Assembly (NCBI RefSeq): GCF_900104085.1
Contig: NZ_FNLD01000001.1
Span: 1,532,331-1,596,330, forward strand
Source of the DNA: Pseudoxanthomonas sp. CF125
GTDB lineage: Bacteria > Pseudomonadota > Gammaproteobacteria > Xanthomonadales > Xanthomonadaceae
Length of the DNA stretch: 64,000 nt
Direction of reading: 5' to 3'
A model generated the notes under the pieces. It saw only the letters and a program-made list of their open reading frames with translations, was not told where the DNA came from and searched no databases. A program made the translations under genes and the position numbers. Of the stretch, positions 1-8,563 are shown piece after piece. Position 1 is the stretch's first letter, and each line of letters opens with the position of its first letter.

Positions 1-12
1 GTACTTATTTTC

Positions 13-504
13 ATGGCGCGCGGGTCGGCAAGCGAACGCTGGCTGATGATCGGATGCATTGCGATCCTGCTGGCGTTCCTGGCCTATGTGGTCTGGCTGC
101 TGGCCTTCAAGAACAAGTCGACCCACGTCGCCAGCCAGGCGCAGAAACAGGCCGCGCTGCAGTTCGCTCCATCGCCGGGCAAGGGCGTCATCTATGTGTA
201 CCGCAAACAACTGGTGGGACTGCTGGTCGGCCTGAACGTGGTGCTGGACGGAAAGCCGGTGGGCCAGACCCGCGGGCTCCGTTTCTATCGGCTGGAAGTG
301 GAACCGGGCACGCACCTTCTCAGCGGCGACAAGAAATGCCCCGAATCGCTGGAAGTGAATGTCGCAGCGGGCGAGATCGCCTACGTGGAACAGGAAATCA
401 CCATGGGGATGGTCAAAGGCGGCTATCGGTACCACCGCATCGCCGATATTCCCAAGGCGCAGCAAGCGATCTATGGCTGCAAGTTGCTATTGGGCGCAAA
501 CTGA
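13..504 (+). CDS. DUF2846-like membrane-anchored protein
   Basis: Predicted 163-residue protein of unknown function. An N-terminal hydrophobic segment (about residues 11-32) looks like a membrane anchor or uncleaved signal. It is followed by a compact domain with IYVYR, a VVLDGKPVG strand and a VEPGTHLL turn, the pattern seen in DUF2846-type envelope proteins. The frame stays open to the left edge of the window, so the true start may lie upstream. It is followed closely by the Cdd1-like gene and two small lipoprotein genes on the same strand. The family call rests on pattern recognition only. Confidence 0.6.
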   Translation: MARGSASERWLMIGCIAILLAFLAYVVWLLAFKNKSTHVASQAQKQAALQFAPSPGKGVIYVYRKQLVGLLVGLNVVLDGKPVGQTRGLRFYRLEVEPGTHLLSGDKKCPESLEVNVAAGEIAYVEQEITMGMVKGGYRYHRIADIPKAQQAIYGCKLLLGAN

Positions 505-532
505 TCGCCGCAGCACACCGGGGCATCCGCCG

Positions 533-817
533 ATGAAAGCAAAAGTCGCTTCCGAAGCCGTCAAGCTGCTGCACATACCCAACATCGGCCCGGCGATGGT
601 CGAGGACTTCAAGGTCCTGGGCATCGCCCGGCCGGCCCAATTGGCCGGCGCCGATCCTTTCGCCCTGTACCAGCGTTTGTGCAGAATCACCGGGACGCGC
701 CACGATCCTTGCGTGCTGGACACTTTCATCAGCGCGGTGCGCTTCATGCAAGGCGAGCCCGCCCGTCCCTGGTGGCACTACACTGCAGAACGCAAACAAC
801 GCCACCCCGGCATATAG
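533..817 (+). CDS. Cdd1-like helix-hairpin-helix protein
   Basis: Small 94-residue soluble protein. The first half contains a helix-hairpin-helix-like stretch (LLHIPNIGPAMVEDFKVLGI, residues 10-29). The second half has the features of the 'pathogenicity locus' Cdd1 family: LYQRLC, a DPCVLDTF segment with a conserved Cys, AVRFM and a terminal PWWHYT. Members are thought to bind DNA or nucleotides, but no reaction is established. The ATG at 533 is chosen because the longer overlapping frames lack the family pattern. It sits 28 bases after the DUF2846-like gene, so the two may be cotranscribed. Confidence 0.7.
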   Translation: MKAKVASEAVKLLHIPNIGPAMVEDFKVLGIARPAQLAGADPFALYQRLCRITGTRHDPCVLDTFISAVRFMQGEPARPWWHYTAERKQRHPGI

Positions 818-846
818 ACCGACTACACATACAGCAGGCAAAGACA

Positions 847-1386
847 ATGCGCGGATCGCTACTGATGGTGACTGTTTTGCTGCTTGGCGGGTGCTCATGC
901 AGCCGGCAACCCGACGACGCGCCCGCGACCGGCGCCGCTGCATCAGGCCAGGCGGCGCCCGCACAGGATCCGGTAGCCATTGCAAACCAAGCAGCGACGG
1001 CGCAAGCGGCGCAGGCGCAGGCGCAGGCGAGCAATGTGGCAGCGCTTTCGCTGGCGGCCTCCACCGTGCACGCCTACCTGGCTGCCGCAGCCGGCAAGGA
1101 CTGGAACAAGGCCGATGCCTATTGGGTAGGAGGCAAGCCTCCTCCGCAACCGGACGACTACAGCGTGCGCAGCCTGCAGGACCTCGGCTCCATGCGCATC
1201 AACAACGAAGCACCCAAGCCGCTGGACGAAGAAATGCCGACCCGTGCGGTGGAGATACCCGTCGTCCTTCGCGTGCGCAAAAGCGATGGCATCCACGAAA
1301 TCAAAGGCTGGTACCGGTTACGCCGCAAGATTGGCGACGACGGCTGGGAAATCACCTCCGCATCCATGCGCCCGTCGCTGGATTGA
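847..1386 (+). CDS. hypothetical lipoprotein with NTF2-like C-terminal half
   Basis: A 179-residue predicted lipoprotein. The signal peptide ends in the lipobox LLGGC (Cys about residue 16), followed by a low-complexity linker rich in Ala and Gln up to about residue 70. A folded domain begins at STVHAYLAAAAGKDWNKADA and runs to the end. That opening resembles the start of the domain in the lipoprotein two genes downstream (position 2028), so the two look like distant paralogues on either side of a DUF1439 gene. Function unknown; an envelope location is inferred from the signal. Confidence 0.65.
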   Translation: MRGSLLMVTVLLLGGCSCSRQPDDAPATGAAASGQAAPAQDPVAIANQAATAQAAQAQAQASNVAALSLAASTVHAYLAAAAGKDWNKADAYWVGGKPPPQPDDYSVRSLQDLGSMRINNEAPKPLDEEMPTRAVEIPVVLRVRKSDGIHEIKGWYRLRRKIGDDGWEITSASMRPSLD

Positions 1387-1450
1387 AGCTGCGTTCACTC
1401 GGCGAGGCTATGGTGCGTACTGTCCATCGCCCGCTTCAGGAAAACCCGCA

Positions 1451-2041
1451 ATGACCTTCCCCCTTGGCACCTACTTCAAGGCGGCCTGGCTGGCGCTCTT
1501 GCTGGCCAGCGCGCCGGCAATGGCGCAAACGCCAAGCAACGAAATAACCGTCGCCGCGCCCCAGGTGCAGCAATACCTGGACAGCGCTTTCCCACGCGAA
1601 TACGAAGCCTTGGGCGGCTTGTTCACCCTGACCGCCCGCGACCCCAAGCTCACCATTCCCGCATCGGGGGAGCGCCTGCTGATGGCGTTCTCGGCCAGCG
1701 CTTCGTCGGCAGGCGGCGGCGATACGCCGGTAGGACGCATCGAGATGAGCAGCGGCCTGCGCTACGACCCGCAGGGCTATGCGCTGTACCTGGACCAGCC
1801 CACCGTCGACGATGTGCGACCCGCTTCGCCGGGCCAGCGCGTGGACGAGCAAACCCGCGTGCTGCTCAACCTGTGGCTGGCCGATTACGCCAGGAAAGAA
1901 CCTCTCTACAAGCTCGATCCTGCCTTGCTCGCGAATTTCGGCACCGTAAAAGTAGAATCGGCGCGCATCGAGAACGGCCACATCGTGGTGCGTTTCAACC
2001 AACCCGTAGGCATGCCGGACTTGAGCGATGCGCAGGACTGA
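1451..2041 (+). CDS. DUF1439 domain-containing exported protein
   Basis: A 196-residue protein with a Sec-type signal peptide (MTFPLGTYFKAAWLALLLAS, cleavage likely after APAMA). The mature part has the repeating beta-strand pattern of DUF1439 lipid-binding-like proteins: a VQQYLDSAFPREYEALGGLF opening, then TLTARDPKLTIP, and a C-terminal VESARIENGHIVVRF strand. DUF1439 relatives include YceB-type envelope proteins. The next gene starts 14 bases before this stop, so the pair is probably translationally coupled. Family assignment is from the overall pattern. Confidence 0.65.
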   Translation: MTFPLGTYFKAAWLALLLASAPAMAQTPSNEITVAAPQVQQYLDSAFPREYEALGGLFTLTARDPKLTIPASGERLLMAFSASASSAGGGDTPVGRIEMSSGLRYDPQGYALYLDQPTVDDVRPASPGQRVDEQTRVLLNLWLADYARKEPLYKLDPALLANFGTVKVESARIENGHIVVRFNQPVGMPDLSDAQD

Positions 2042-2588
2042 TGCGCTTTCCCTCGCGCTGGCGCTGTGCGCGTGCGTGACGGCGTGCGCGCGAACCGAGC
2101 AGGCTGCTCCCACGCCGATGCCCGCGCCGATGCCTGCGCAACAGGAAACAGCAGCGCCCTCCCCGGCACCTGCGACTGAAACGACTCCTGCGATGGCGGT
2201 AGAATCCGGCGATGCGGCCACGCCCGCCGCGGCCCGGCAAGCAGTCGTGGACTATTACGCCGCCATCGATGCCGGCGACTATGCGAAAGCCTATGCGCTC
2301 TGGAGCGACGGCGGTGCGGCCAGCGGGCAGACTTTCGAACACTTCAGCGGCGGCTACGCCAACACCAAGTCCGTGCGCGCCCTTGTGGGCGAACCCACCG
2401 ACGAGGAAGGCGCTGCCGGTTCGCGCTATATCCAGGTGCCGGTGGAACTGAGCGCGCTTCAGCGCGATGGCAGCGAACGCCGTTACCGCGGCCGCTTCAC
2501 TCTCCGCGCCGTGGTCGCCGATGGTGCCGGTCAGGAGCAGAAGCGCTGGCATCTGGCTTCGGCCGAGATGCAACGCATAACGCAGTGA
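2028..2588 (+). CDS. hypothetical lipoprotein, NTF2-like
   Basis: A 186-residue predicted lipoprotein: basic N-terminus, hydrophobic core and a Cys-containing stretch (CACVTAC) at residues 14-20, then a Pro/Ala-rich linker to about residue 65. The C-terminal domain starts QAVVDYYAAIDAGDYAKAYA, resembling NTF2/SnoaL-like domains and the lipoprotein gene at 847. It overlaps the DUF1439 gene by 14 bases. No enzymatic motif is visible and the function is unknown. Confidence 0.65.
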   Translation: MRRTDALSLALALCACVTACARTEQAAPTPMPAPMPAQQETAAPSPAPATETTPAMAVESGDAATPAAARQAVVDYYAAIDAGDYAKAYALWSDGGAASGQTFEHFSGGYANTKSVRALVGEPTDEEGAAGSRYIQVPVELSALQRDGSERRYRGRFTLRAVVADGAGQEQKRWHLASAEMQRITQ

Positions 2589-2681
2589 CTGGCTAGCGAA
2601 GGTCCGAACGACCCGTTCCTGCCATCCGAATTGTTCAAAGGTTCTTGGCGAAGTCGATCTTCGATGGTTCGCCGCTCCGCT

Positions 2682-4907
2682 TCATATTTCGAAACGGTAC
2701 GACAATTTCACCAACAGCTGTTCGTCGTCGCGCAGATCGAAACTGTCTCCCAGCAACTCGCCCGTATCTTCCGAATACCCGTCCTGGCGATACCCGCCCC
2801 GACCGTAGACGACGTACAGGTAGGACAACGGCGCCAACTCGTAGCGGTAGCGGATCTGGAAACCCAGGTTCTTCACGCTGAAGTCTTCCACCTTCTCGGC
2901 ACTGACGATGGCGTTCCCGACCCCATCCACGAGATAGGTCTGGCGCACGTTCGCATCCAGCGCGATCGCCTGCAGCTTGACCCGCAATTCCTGCTTGTTG
3001 CCGATGGTCCAGTCGAGCCCGGCATTGAGATGGACCTCCCGGCCGTCGTAGCTGCCCAGTAGATTGCTGTCGCGGTTCCACACCAGCCAGTCGGGCGTGT
3101 GGTCGGCGTAGATTCCCGCGGTCAGGCGGAAAGCGTCGCTGATAAAATAGGTAGGCTCGTACTGCAGGCTGTAGCCGATCTTGGAATTTCCGGCCAGTCC
3201 TCCGGAATACAGTTCCATTTCCAGATCGTGCCCCCAGTTGCCCTTGCGCGGCCGCTCGTACTCGAAGAAGGCATTGAAGTTGTTCGGCCGTTTGACCGAA
3301 CCATGGCCGCGGGTGATCAGGTCGTCCACGCCGGCGCCATTGATGTTGATCTGCGCGTATTCGTAGCTGCCGTTGCGCAACCGTCCCTCGCGGCTGACGC
3401 GGAACTGGTCGTTGAGCTTTTCGCCATGATCGTTGTGGCTGCTGCTGGCTCGCCAGCGCCATTCCTTGGACGAATAGCGCGAGCTTTCCGGTTGCTCGGC
3501 GAAACGCTTGCGCACTTCCCAGTGCAGGTAATTGGTGCTGTTGCGCGACAGGTAGCCGGCGTCGTTGATCTGCAGATCGCTGCCGAAATGCATCGCGATC
3601 CACTGCTGGCGCCAGCCATGGTCCATTTGGTAATCGGCCCACAGCGTGCCGCCCAGATCGCGCGTGGCTTGGCCCGACTCTTCGATCTGGCTGCCGAACA
3701 CGCGGGTCTGCACGTTCCAACGCCGGTTGGGTCGCCAGTTGTGGTCCACGCCGAGCACGGTGGCTTCGCGGTCCAGATACGGCCGGTCCACCCGGGTCAG
3801 CATCATGCCCAGGTTCTGGCTCCCGAAATCGCGCACCAGGCGCAGGGCGCCGAACGAGCGCCCGACTTCGTCCGCCTCATCGGCGAAAAACACGCCGTAC
3901 TTGGTGGCGCCCAGGCTGCCGTTGACCTTGACCGCGGCGGTGATGTCGCCGGAGCCGTTGCCATCGTCGGCCGGGCCGCCGACACGACGCGTATAGAGCA
4001 ACTGGCTGAAATCCGAAGGCGTGGTGTATTCGAACAGGCCCTGGTTTTCGGTGAAGAACGGCCGCTTGTCGCTGACGAAGGTCTCGGTGGCGCCGAAATT
4101 GACCACTAGGTCGTCGCTTTCCACCTGGCCGAAATCGGGATTGATCGTAGCCGTCATCTGGAACTGGCCGTTCGGCTTCCAGAAGATATCGGCGCCGCCG
4201 TCGAAGTCGCTGCCCCCGCGCACATTGTCGTACAGGCCGGACACGTAGGGAGTGACCGTCAGCAGCGACTGACTGTATTGCGCCATCTCCACCGCGACGA
4301 AATCCGACATGAAACGCGGAACCTCGAAGCTGGCCGCGGGCCACGCCGAACGCTCGCCGGTGGAGCCGATCACGCGATCCAGGTAGATCTTCACCGTGCG
4401 TTTATCGCCGTTGGCCTTGCGCATCGGTGCGATATACCAGGGGATCAGCATCTCCACGGACCAGCTGTCGGCGTCTTCGCCGACCGCGTGCCGCCAGTTG
4501 CCGTCCCAATCGTCGTTGAAGCTGTTTTCGTTGCTGATCACCGCATCGGCGATGCCGCCGGTCGAGGACACCGTGAAGTTGTAGCCGGTGCGGCCGTCGC
4601 CGTCGAAATCCACCATCAGGTTGACCCGATCCACCTGTTCGTCGAAGTCGCGCTGCACGCGCTGGCGGGTACGCGGCACGCCGGCCGGCTGCGTATTGCG
4701 GAAGCCGATCGCCAGCCCTTCCGGCGTGGCCAGGATCCAGGCTTCGGTCGGTTGCGATCCCGGCGTGCGGGTCAGCGGCTGGGTCATTCGGAAATCATCC
4801 ACATGCTGGGCCCCGCCCCACTCCTGCGGGTCGATCCGGCCATCGATCTCCACTGCCGTGGCTGGCATCGCCCATGCCAACAACCCCAAGGCCACTAATC
4901 TGCGCAT
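2682..4907 (-). CDS. DUF5916 / CBM9-like outer-membrane protein
   Basis: Large exported protein of 741 residues. A signal peptide (MRRLVALGLLAWAMPATA) is followed by IDGRIDPQEWGGA, the start of the carbohydrate-binding family 9-like domain that precedes DUF5916 domains. The C-terminal half alternates amphipathic strands with charged turns and ends in YRFEI, as in outer-membrane beta-barrels. The ATG at 4907 is chosen over the longer frame because it follows a strong GGGAGG ribosome site and opens the signal peptide directly. Relatives are often annotated as surface hydrolases or porin-like proteins, but no catalytic motif was recognised. It is transcribed alone, convergent with the lipoprotein genes. 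Confidence 0.75.
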   Translation of the reverse strand: MRRLVALGLLAWAMPATAVEIDGRIDPQEWGGAQHVDDFRMTQPLTRTPGSQPTEAWILATPEGLAIGFRNTQPAGVPRTRQRVQRDFDEQVDRVNLMVDFDGDGRTGYNFTVSSTGGIADAVISNENSFNDDWDGNWRHAVGEDADSWSVEMLIPWYIAPMRKANGDKRTVKIYLDRVIGSTGERSAWPAASFEVPRFMSDFVAVEMAQYSQSLLTVTPYVSGLYDNVRGGSDFDGGADIFWKPNGQFQMTATINPDFGQVESDDLVVNFGATETFVSDKRPFFTENQGLFEYTTPSDFSQLLYTRRVGGPADDGNGSGDITAAVKVNGSLGATKYGVFFADEADEVGRSFGALRLVRDFGSQNLGMMLTRVDRPYLDREATVLGVDHNWRPNRRWNVQTRVFGSQIEESGQATRDLGGTLWADYQMDHGWRQQWIAMHFGSDLQINDAGYLSRNSTNYLHWEVRKRFAEQPESSRYSSKEWRWRASSSHNDHGEKLNDQFRVSREGRLRNGSYEYAQININGAGVDDLITRGHGSVKRPNNFNAFFEYERPRKGNWGHDLEMELYSGGLAGNSKIGYSLQYEPTYFISDAFRLTAGIYADHTPDWLVWNRDSNLLGSYDGREVHLNAGLDWTIGNKQELRVKLQAIALDANVRQTYLVDGVGNAIVSAEKVEDFSVKNLGFQIRYRYELAPLSYLYVVYGRGGYRQDGYSEDTGELLGDSFDLRDDEQLLVKLSYRFEI

Positions 4908-5016
4908 CGATTCCTCCCGTCGAGGCGCGCAGGTTAGAGGGGCCGCCAATGGCGTGCCTCTCCCGTTAGTCATTGCAACCTTTTCGCCTCTTCCCGCATC
5001 ACGCAGGAGAAGAGGG

Positions 5017-6252
5017 TCAGGCCGTGGCGTCGTGAGTGACGAAGGCGTTCTCGCCCTTGGGCAGCTCCAGCCATTCGGGATGCGCGAGCGCGCGGCCGAT
5101 GTCGGCCAGTCCGGATTGCCAATGCTCGCGCATGGCCACCCGGCCGAACTGGTAGTCCTTGAAATGGCCGAAGCGCGCGCGGTCGCGGTAGATGAGGTGG
5201 ATGAGGCTGTAGCGGCGGTTGCAGGCCAATTGCTCGGCGCGCTGGCACCATGGATTGTTCTTGCGCACTTCGGCGGGGATTTCTTCCAGCAGTTCGCGCA
5301 GCAGCCGCCGGTAATGCTGGCCGACGCGCTGCATGTCGGTGATGGTGCGGGTACGGCTGGAATACTGGATCTCCTTCTCGCGCTCGGCCACGTCCAGCAG
5401 GTTCTGCGGCAACTCGCCGCGCGCGTTCCACAGATCCACCTGGAAAATCAGGGAATCGCGGCGCGGTTCCGAATCGAACACCTGCGACAGCGGCGTGTTG
5501 GAAACCAGCCCGCCGTCCCAGAAATACCGCCCGTCTATCTCGACCGCAGGAAAAGCCGGCGGCAGCGCGCCCGAGGCCAGGATGTGCCGCGCGTCCAGGC
5601 GCATGTGCGCGTTGTCGAAATATTCCAGGTTGCCGCTGGCCACGTCCACCGCGCCTACCGAGACCCGGATGCCGCCATCGTTGAGCCGGTCGAAATCCAC
5701 CATGCGCTCCAACGTCTCCACCATCGGCTGCGTCGTATAGAAGCTGGCGCGGGTGGGACCGGGCGCGGTAAAGGGATCCTCGCCGAACCAGCTGCGCGGC
5801 TGGTAGAAACCACGCTGACCCTCCACCATCGCGCGCCAAGCTTCCCAGGCATCCAGCCAAGCTCGCGAATCCTCATCGATTTCCACGAAGCGCGCTTCCT
5901 GCCCCAGTGTCGTTGCCGGCAGCAGGTATGGCTGGGAAATGGTCTCCCAGAATTCGCGCAACGCATCCATGCGCCGCTCCGGCGGATTGCCGGCGATCAA
6001 TGCGGTGTTGAAGGCGCCAATGGAGATGCCGGCGATCCAGTTCGGCACGATTCCCGCTTCATGCAGGCCCTGGTAAACGCCCACCTGATAGGCGCCCAGC
6101 GCACCGCCGCCCTGCAGGACCAGGGCGACGTTCTGCGGCGGAGCAGCGCCTGTTTTCTTACCGCGCACGCGCGCTGCCGCGGGCTTGATATTCGCTTTCT
6201 GCGGCTCCCCGGCTACCCGTCTGGTCGCAGTCTTCGCACCTCGAGTTGCCAT
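5017..6252 (-). CDS. patatin-like phospholipase with DUF3734 tail
   Basis: A 411-residue patatin-type serine hydrolase expected to cleave acyl esters of phospholipids with a Ser-Asp dyad. Seen: the oxyanion-hole glycines LQGGGALGAYQ (about residues 46-56), the nucleophile elbow GISIG (Ser77) and the catalytic DGG (Asp246). The C-terminal third with VDLWNARGELP and EIQYSSRTRTI matches the DUF3734 extension found in one patatin subgroup often located near 3-hydroxybutyrate dehydrogenase, as here. The first 40 residues are basic and Ala-rich with no signal peptide, so the enzyme is probably cytoplasmic. An inverted-repeat region lies immediately upstream. Confidence 0.85.
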   Translation of the reverse strand: MATRGAKTATRRVAGEPQKANIKPAAARVRGKKTGAAPPQNVALVLQGGGALGAYQVGVYQGLHEAGIVPNWIAGISIGAFNTALIAGNPPERRMDALREFWETISQPYLLPATTLGQEARFVEIDEDSRAWLDAWEAWRAMVEGQRGFYQPRSWFGEDPFTAPGPTRASFYTTQPMVETLERMVDFDRLNDGGIRVSVGAVDVASGNLEYFDNAHMRLDARHILASGALPPAFPAVEIDGRYFWDGGLVSNTPLSQVFDSEPRRDSLIFQVDLWNARGELPQNLLDVAEREKEIQYSSRTRTITDMQRVGQHYRRLLRELLEEIPAEVRKNNPWCQRAEQLACNRRYSLIHLIYRDRARFGHFKDYQFGRVAMREHWQSGLADIGRALAHPEWLELPKGENAFVTHDATA

Positions 6253-6266
6253 ACCCGTACTCCAAT

Positions 6267-6405
6267 ATCCCGTTCGTGGTGAGCTTGTCGAAGATCCCGT
6301 TCGTGGTGAGCTTGTCGAACCACGCTCTTGGCGAGATCCTTCAGTTCACGACAACTGATTTTCCGCTCGAAAAGCGTGGTTCGACAGGCTCACCACGAAC
6401 GGAGA
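6267..6405. repeat. inverted/direct repeat cluster with TTCGTGGTGAGCTTGTCGAA core
   Basis: Two direct copies of a 26-base unit (CCCGTTCGTGGTGAGCTTGT then CGAA) lie at 6267-6292 and 6293-6318. An inverted copy follows at 6371-6405 and pairs with the second unit to give a long stem. It fills most of the space between the patatin and bdhA. The TTCGTGGTGAG/CTCACCACGAA motif is a dispersed intergenic repeat in several proteobacteria. No gene is present here. Confidence 0.75.
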
Positions 6406-6451
6406 TCCATAAAGCTTTATTGTCTGAAAAACAGAGCGGAGACTTCCCGGC

Positions 6452-7240
6452 TCACTGCATGTACCAGCCGTGGCTGACCACCACACTCTGCCCGGTCAGC
6501 GCATTGCTGGGGAATTCGCACAGGAACTTCACCGTCTGCGCCACATCCTCCACCGTGGTGAAGATGCCGTCGACGGTCTGGCCCAGCATCACCTTCTTGA
6601 CCACGTCTTCTTCGCTGATGCCCAGGGTCTTGGCCTGCTCGGGAATTTGTTTCTCCACTAATGGGGTGCGCACGAAACCGGGGCAGACCACGTTGGCGCG
6701 CACGCCGTGCTTGCCGCCTTCCTTCGCCAGCACCCGCGCCAGCCCCAGCAGCCCATGCTTGGCGGTGACGTAAGCCGACTTCAGCGGCGAGGCTTCGTGC
6801 GAGTGCACTGAGCCCATGTAGATCACCACGCCACCGCGGTCATCTTTGTACATGTGCGGTAAAACTGCCTTGGTGGTCAGGAAGGCGCCGTCCAGGTGGA
6901 TGGCCAGCATCTTCTTCCAATCGGAGTAGGCGTAATCCTCGATCGCATTGATGATCTGGATGCCGGCGTTGGAAATCAGGATGTCCACCGGGCCCAGCTG
7001 TTCGACCGCATGGGCGATGCCTGCGTTGACCGCGGCCTCGTCGGTGACGTCCATCGCCACGCCCATCGCCGTACCGCCGGCCAGGATGATCTCGTCGGCG
7101 ACGGCCTGCGCGCCGGCCAGATTGAGGTCGGCGATGGCGATCTTGGCGCCGGCCCTGGCCAGCGTATGCGCGATTTCCTTGCCTATGCCGCTGGCCGCGC
7201 CGGTGACAACAGCGACCTTGCTTTCTATCGGGGAACCCAT
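6452..7240 (-). CDS. bdhA: 3-hydroxybutyrate dehydrogenase (SDR family)
   Basis: A 262-residue short-chain dehydrogenase that oxidises 3-hydroxybutyrate to acetoacetate with NAD+ in the cytoplasm. Seen: the TGAASGIG nucleotide-binding loop (residues 13-20), NNAG-like SNAG (90-93) and the catalytic Ser144, Tyr157 and Lys161 (SAYVTAKHG). The C-terminal VSHGWYMQ is characteristic of bacterial 3-hydroxybutyrate dehydrogenases. The ATG at 7240 is preferred over the longer frame because a CAGGAG ribosome site sits just upstream. It follows the patatin gene in the opposite direction of numbering, and the pair may serve ketone-body or polyhydroxybutyrate turnover. Confidence 0.88.
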   Translation of the reverse strand: MGSPIESKVAVVTGAASGIGKEIAHTLARAGAKIAIADLNLAGAQAVADEIILAGGTAMGVAMDVTDEAAVNAGIAHAVEQLGPVDILISNAGIQIINAIEDYAYSDWKKMLAIHLDGAFLTTKAVLPHMYKDDRGGVVIYMGSVHSHEASPLKSAYVTAKHGLLGLARVLAKEGGKHGVRANVVCPGFVRTPLVEKQIPEQAKTLGISEEDVVKKVMLGQTVDGIFTTVEDVAQTVKFLCEFPSNALTGQSVVVSHGWYMQ

Positions 7241-7322
7241 GTATCGACTCCTGGAGGTGTGGGGGTGACCGCCATAGTGTCGCAATCGGCGCGTTACAAC
7301 ATCGTACTTGTGTCCATTGCGT

Positions 7323-7811
7323 TTATTTGCCGGCAGCCTTGGCCTTGCCCTTCGGTTGCAGCATTGTCCCCGTGCATTTCTTCGACCCGCACTTGCATTC
7401 CCAGATCTTTTTCAGGCGCGCGGTATGCGGCTCGTCCAGGGTGATGCCGTAGTTGTAGGTCAGCTCTTCGCCCGGCTTGATGTTGCGGATCGCCTCGATC
7501 AGCACGCGGTCCTTCTTGCGGTTCTTGCCTTCGTGCTCGTCGATCACCGCCTCGCAGTTGGGGTCGCAGCTGTGGTTGATCCAGCGCGCCTTGTTGCCCT
7601 TGTGGTTGGCGTCGATGACGTAGTCGTCGTTGAGCGTGAAAAGGAAGGTATGGCCGGATTCGACGTCGCCGGTATCGTCCTTGTCCACTTCGGCATGGGT
7701 GCGGCGCTTGCCTTTGTATTCGACGACTTGTTCGCCCTTCTTGATATTGGCGATGGCGAAAACGCCGTTGCCATGGATGTCGGACTGGCGGGCTTCGATC
7801 TTGCGGGGCAT
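7323..7811 (-). CDS. SET-domain lysine methyltransferase-like protein
   Basis: A 162-residue protein that is essentially one SET domain, the S-adenosylmethionine-dependent lysine methyltransferase fold best known from eukaryotic histone modifiers. Seen: the N-terminal [14 protein letters not shown] (14-27), the cofactor-binding NHSCDPNC (79-86), the GEELTYNYG strand (114-122) and a post-SET Cys cluster CKCGSKKC (139-146) that would bind zinc with the earlier Cys. A Lys/Ala-rich tail follows. The start at 7811 is chosen because homology-like sequence begins there; the longer frame upstream overlaps the divergent cytochrome gene. Its target in bacteria is unknown, and an origin by transfer from a eukaryote is an inference. 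Confidence 0.85.
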   Translation of the reverse strand: MPRKIEARQSDIHGNGVFAIANIKKGEQVVEYKGKRRTHAEVDKDDTGDVESGHTFLFTLNDDYVIDANHKGNKARWINHSCDPNCEAVIDEHEGKNRKKDRVLIEAIRNIKPGEELTYNYGITLDEPHTARLKKIWECKCGSKKCTGTMLQPKGKAKAAGK

Positions 7812-7944
7812 GGGTAGTTCCAACGTGGGTTGCACCCATTGTCGCCTGCGCGGCGCTTGATCGCCATGCATGGGCGCGGGGAGGTTGTCCTGTGCGGGCC
7901 GGTCGCTGCGTTCTGATGGCATTCCCCGAACAGAGTCACGCATC

Positions 7945-8493
7945 ATGCGAGCCGGTATTTCCCTATTGGTTTTCCTTTTTCCCTTGCTGACGGCTTGCCA
8001 GCCCGCCGCCGCCCCCAAGAGCGTCGCCGAGCCCGCAGTCGATCTGCTGGCCAAGGGCGAATACCTGGTGAAGGTGGGTGGATGCAACGACTGCCACACG
8101 CCCGGCTATGCGCCCAGCGGCGGCAAATTGCCGAAGGAGCAATGGCTGACCGGCTCGAACCAGGGGTTCATGGGCCCTTGGGGCACCACCTACGCCAGCA
8201 ATTTGCGCCTGAGCCTGTCGAAGATGAGCGAGGCCCAATGGCTGGTTTACAGCGGCACCTTCCACACCCGTCCGCCCATGCCCGACTTCACGGTCCGTGA
8301 GCTGTCCGAACAAGACCGTCGCGCCCTGTACCGCTTCATCGCTTCTCTAGGTCAGGCCGGGCAGGCCGCGCCGGCCTATCTGCCGCCTGGCCAGCAACCC
8401 CCGCCGCCCTACTTTCAGCTGGTGTTGCCCGCGGCTCCGGCCGAAAGCGCCAAGCCCGACGCACAGGCCGCCAAGACCGCTTCGCTTCCCTGA
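7945..8493 (+). CDS. cytochrome c family lipoprotein
   Basis: A 182-residue exported protein with a lipobox LLTAC (Cys18) and one covalent heme site CNDCH (residues 47-51). A c-type cytochrome tethered to the periplasmic face of a membrane is expected. Downstream, MSEAQWLVYSGTFHTRPPMP gives Met residues that could act as the sixth heme ligand, and LYRFIASLG is the usual closing helix. The last 40 residues are a Pro/Ala-rich extension. It is close to but separately promoted from the sufR gene; the electron donor and acceptor are unknown. Confidence 0.85.
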   Translation: MRAGISLLVFLFPLLTACQPAAAPKSVAEPAVDLLAKGEYLVKVGGCNDCHTPGYAPSGGKLPKEQWLTGSNQGFMGPWGTTYASNLRLSLSKMSEAQWLVYSGTFHTRPPMPDFTVRELSEQDRRALYRFIASLGQAGQAAPAYLPPGQQPPPPYFQLVLPAAPAESAKPDAQAAKTASLP

Positions 8494-8504
8494 ACAACCC
8501 CGGC

Positions 8505-8546
8505 TTGGCCGGGCGGACCATAAAGCGTACAATTTCGGTACGCTTT
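8505..8546 (+). promoter_or_regulatory. sufR promoter with overlapping palindromic operator
   Basis: A -35 element TTGGCC (8505-8510), a 17-base spacer and a -10 element TACAAT (8528-8533) lie 30-60 bases before the Rrf2 regulator gene. A perfect inverted repeat, AAAGCGTAC (8522-8530) and GTACGCTTT (8538-8546) with a 7-base spacer, overlaps the -10 and presumed +1. This is where an autoregulatory Rrf2 repressor would bind. The promoter boxes and palindrome are visible; the binding protein is inferred. Confidence 0.6.
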
Positions 8547-8563
8547 TGGAATCCGTCCTCGCC

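Noticed and set aside
7323..7811. SET gene as part of a phage or genomic island
   Set aside because: Neighbours are ordinary chromosomal genes; no integrase, tRNA or attachment repeat was seen.
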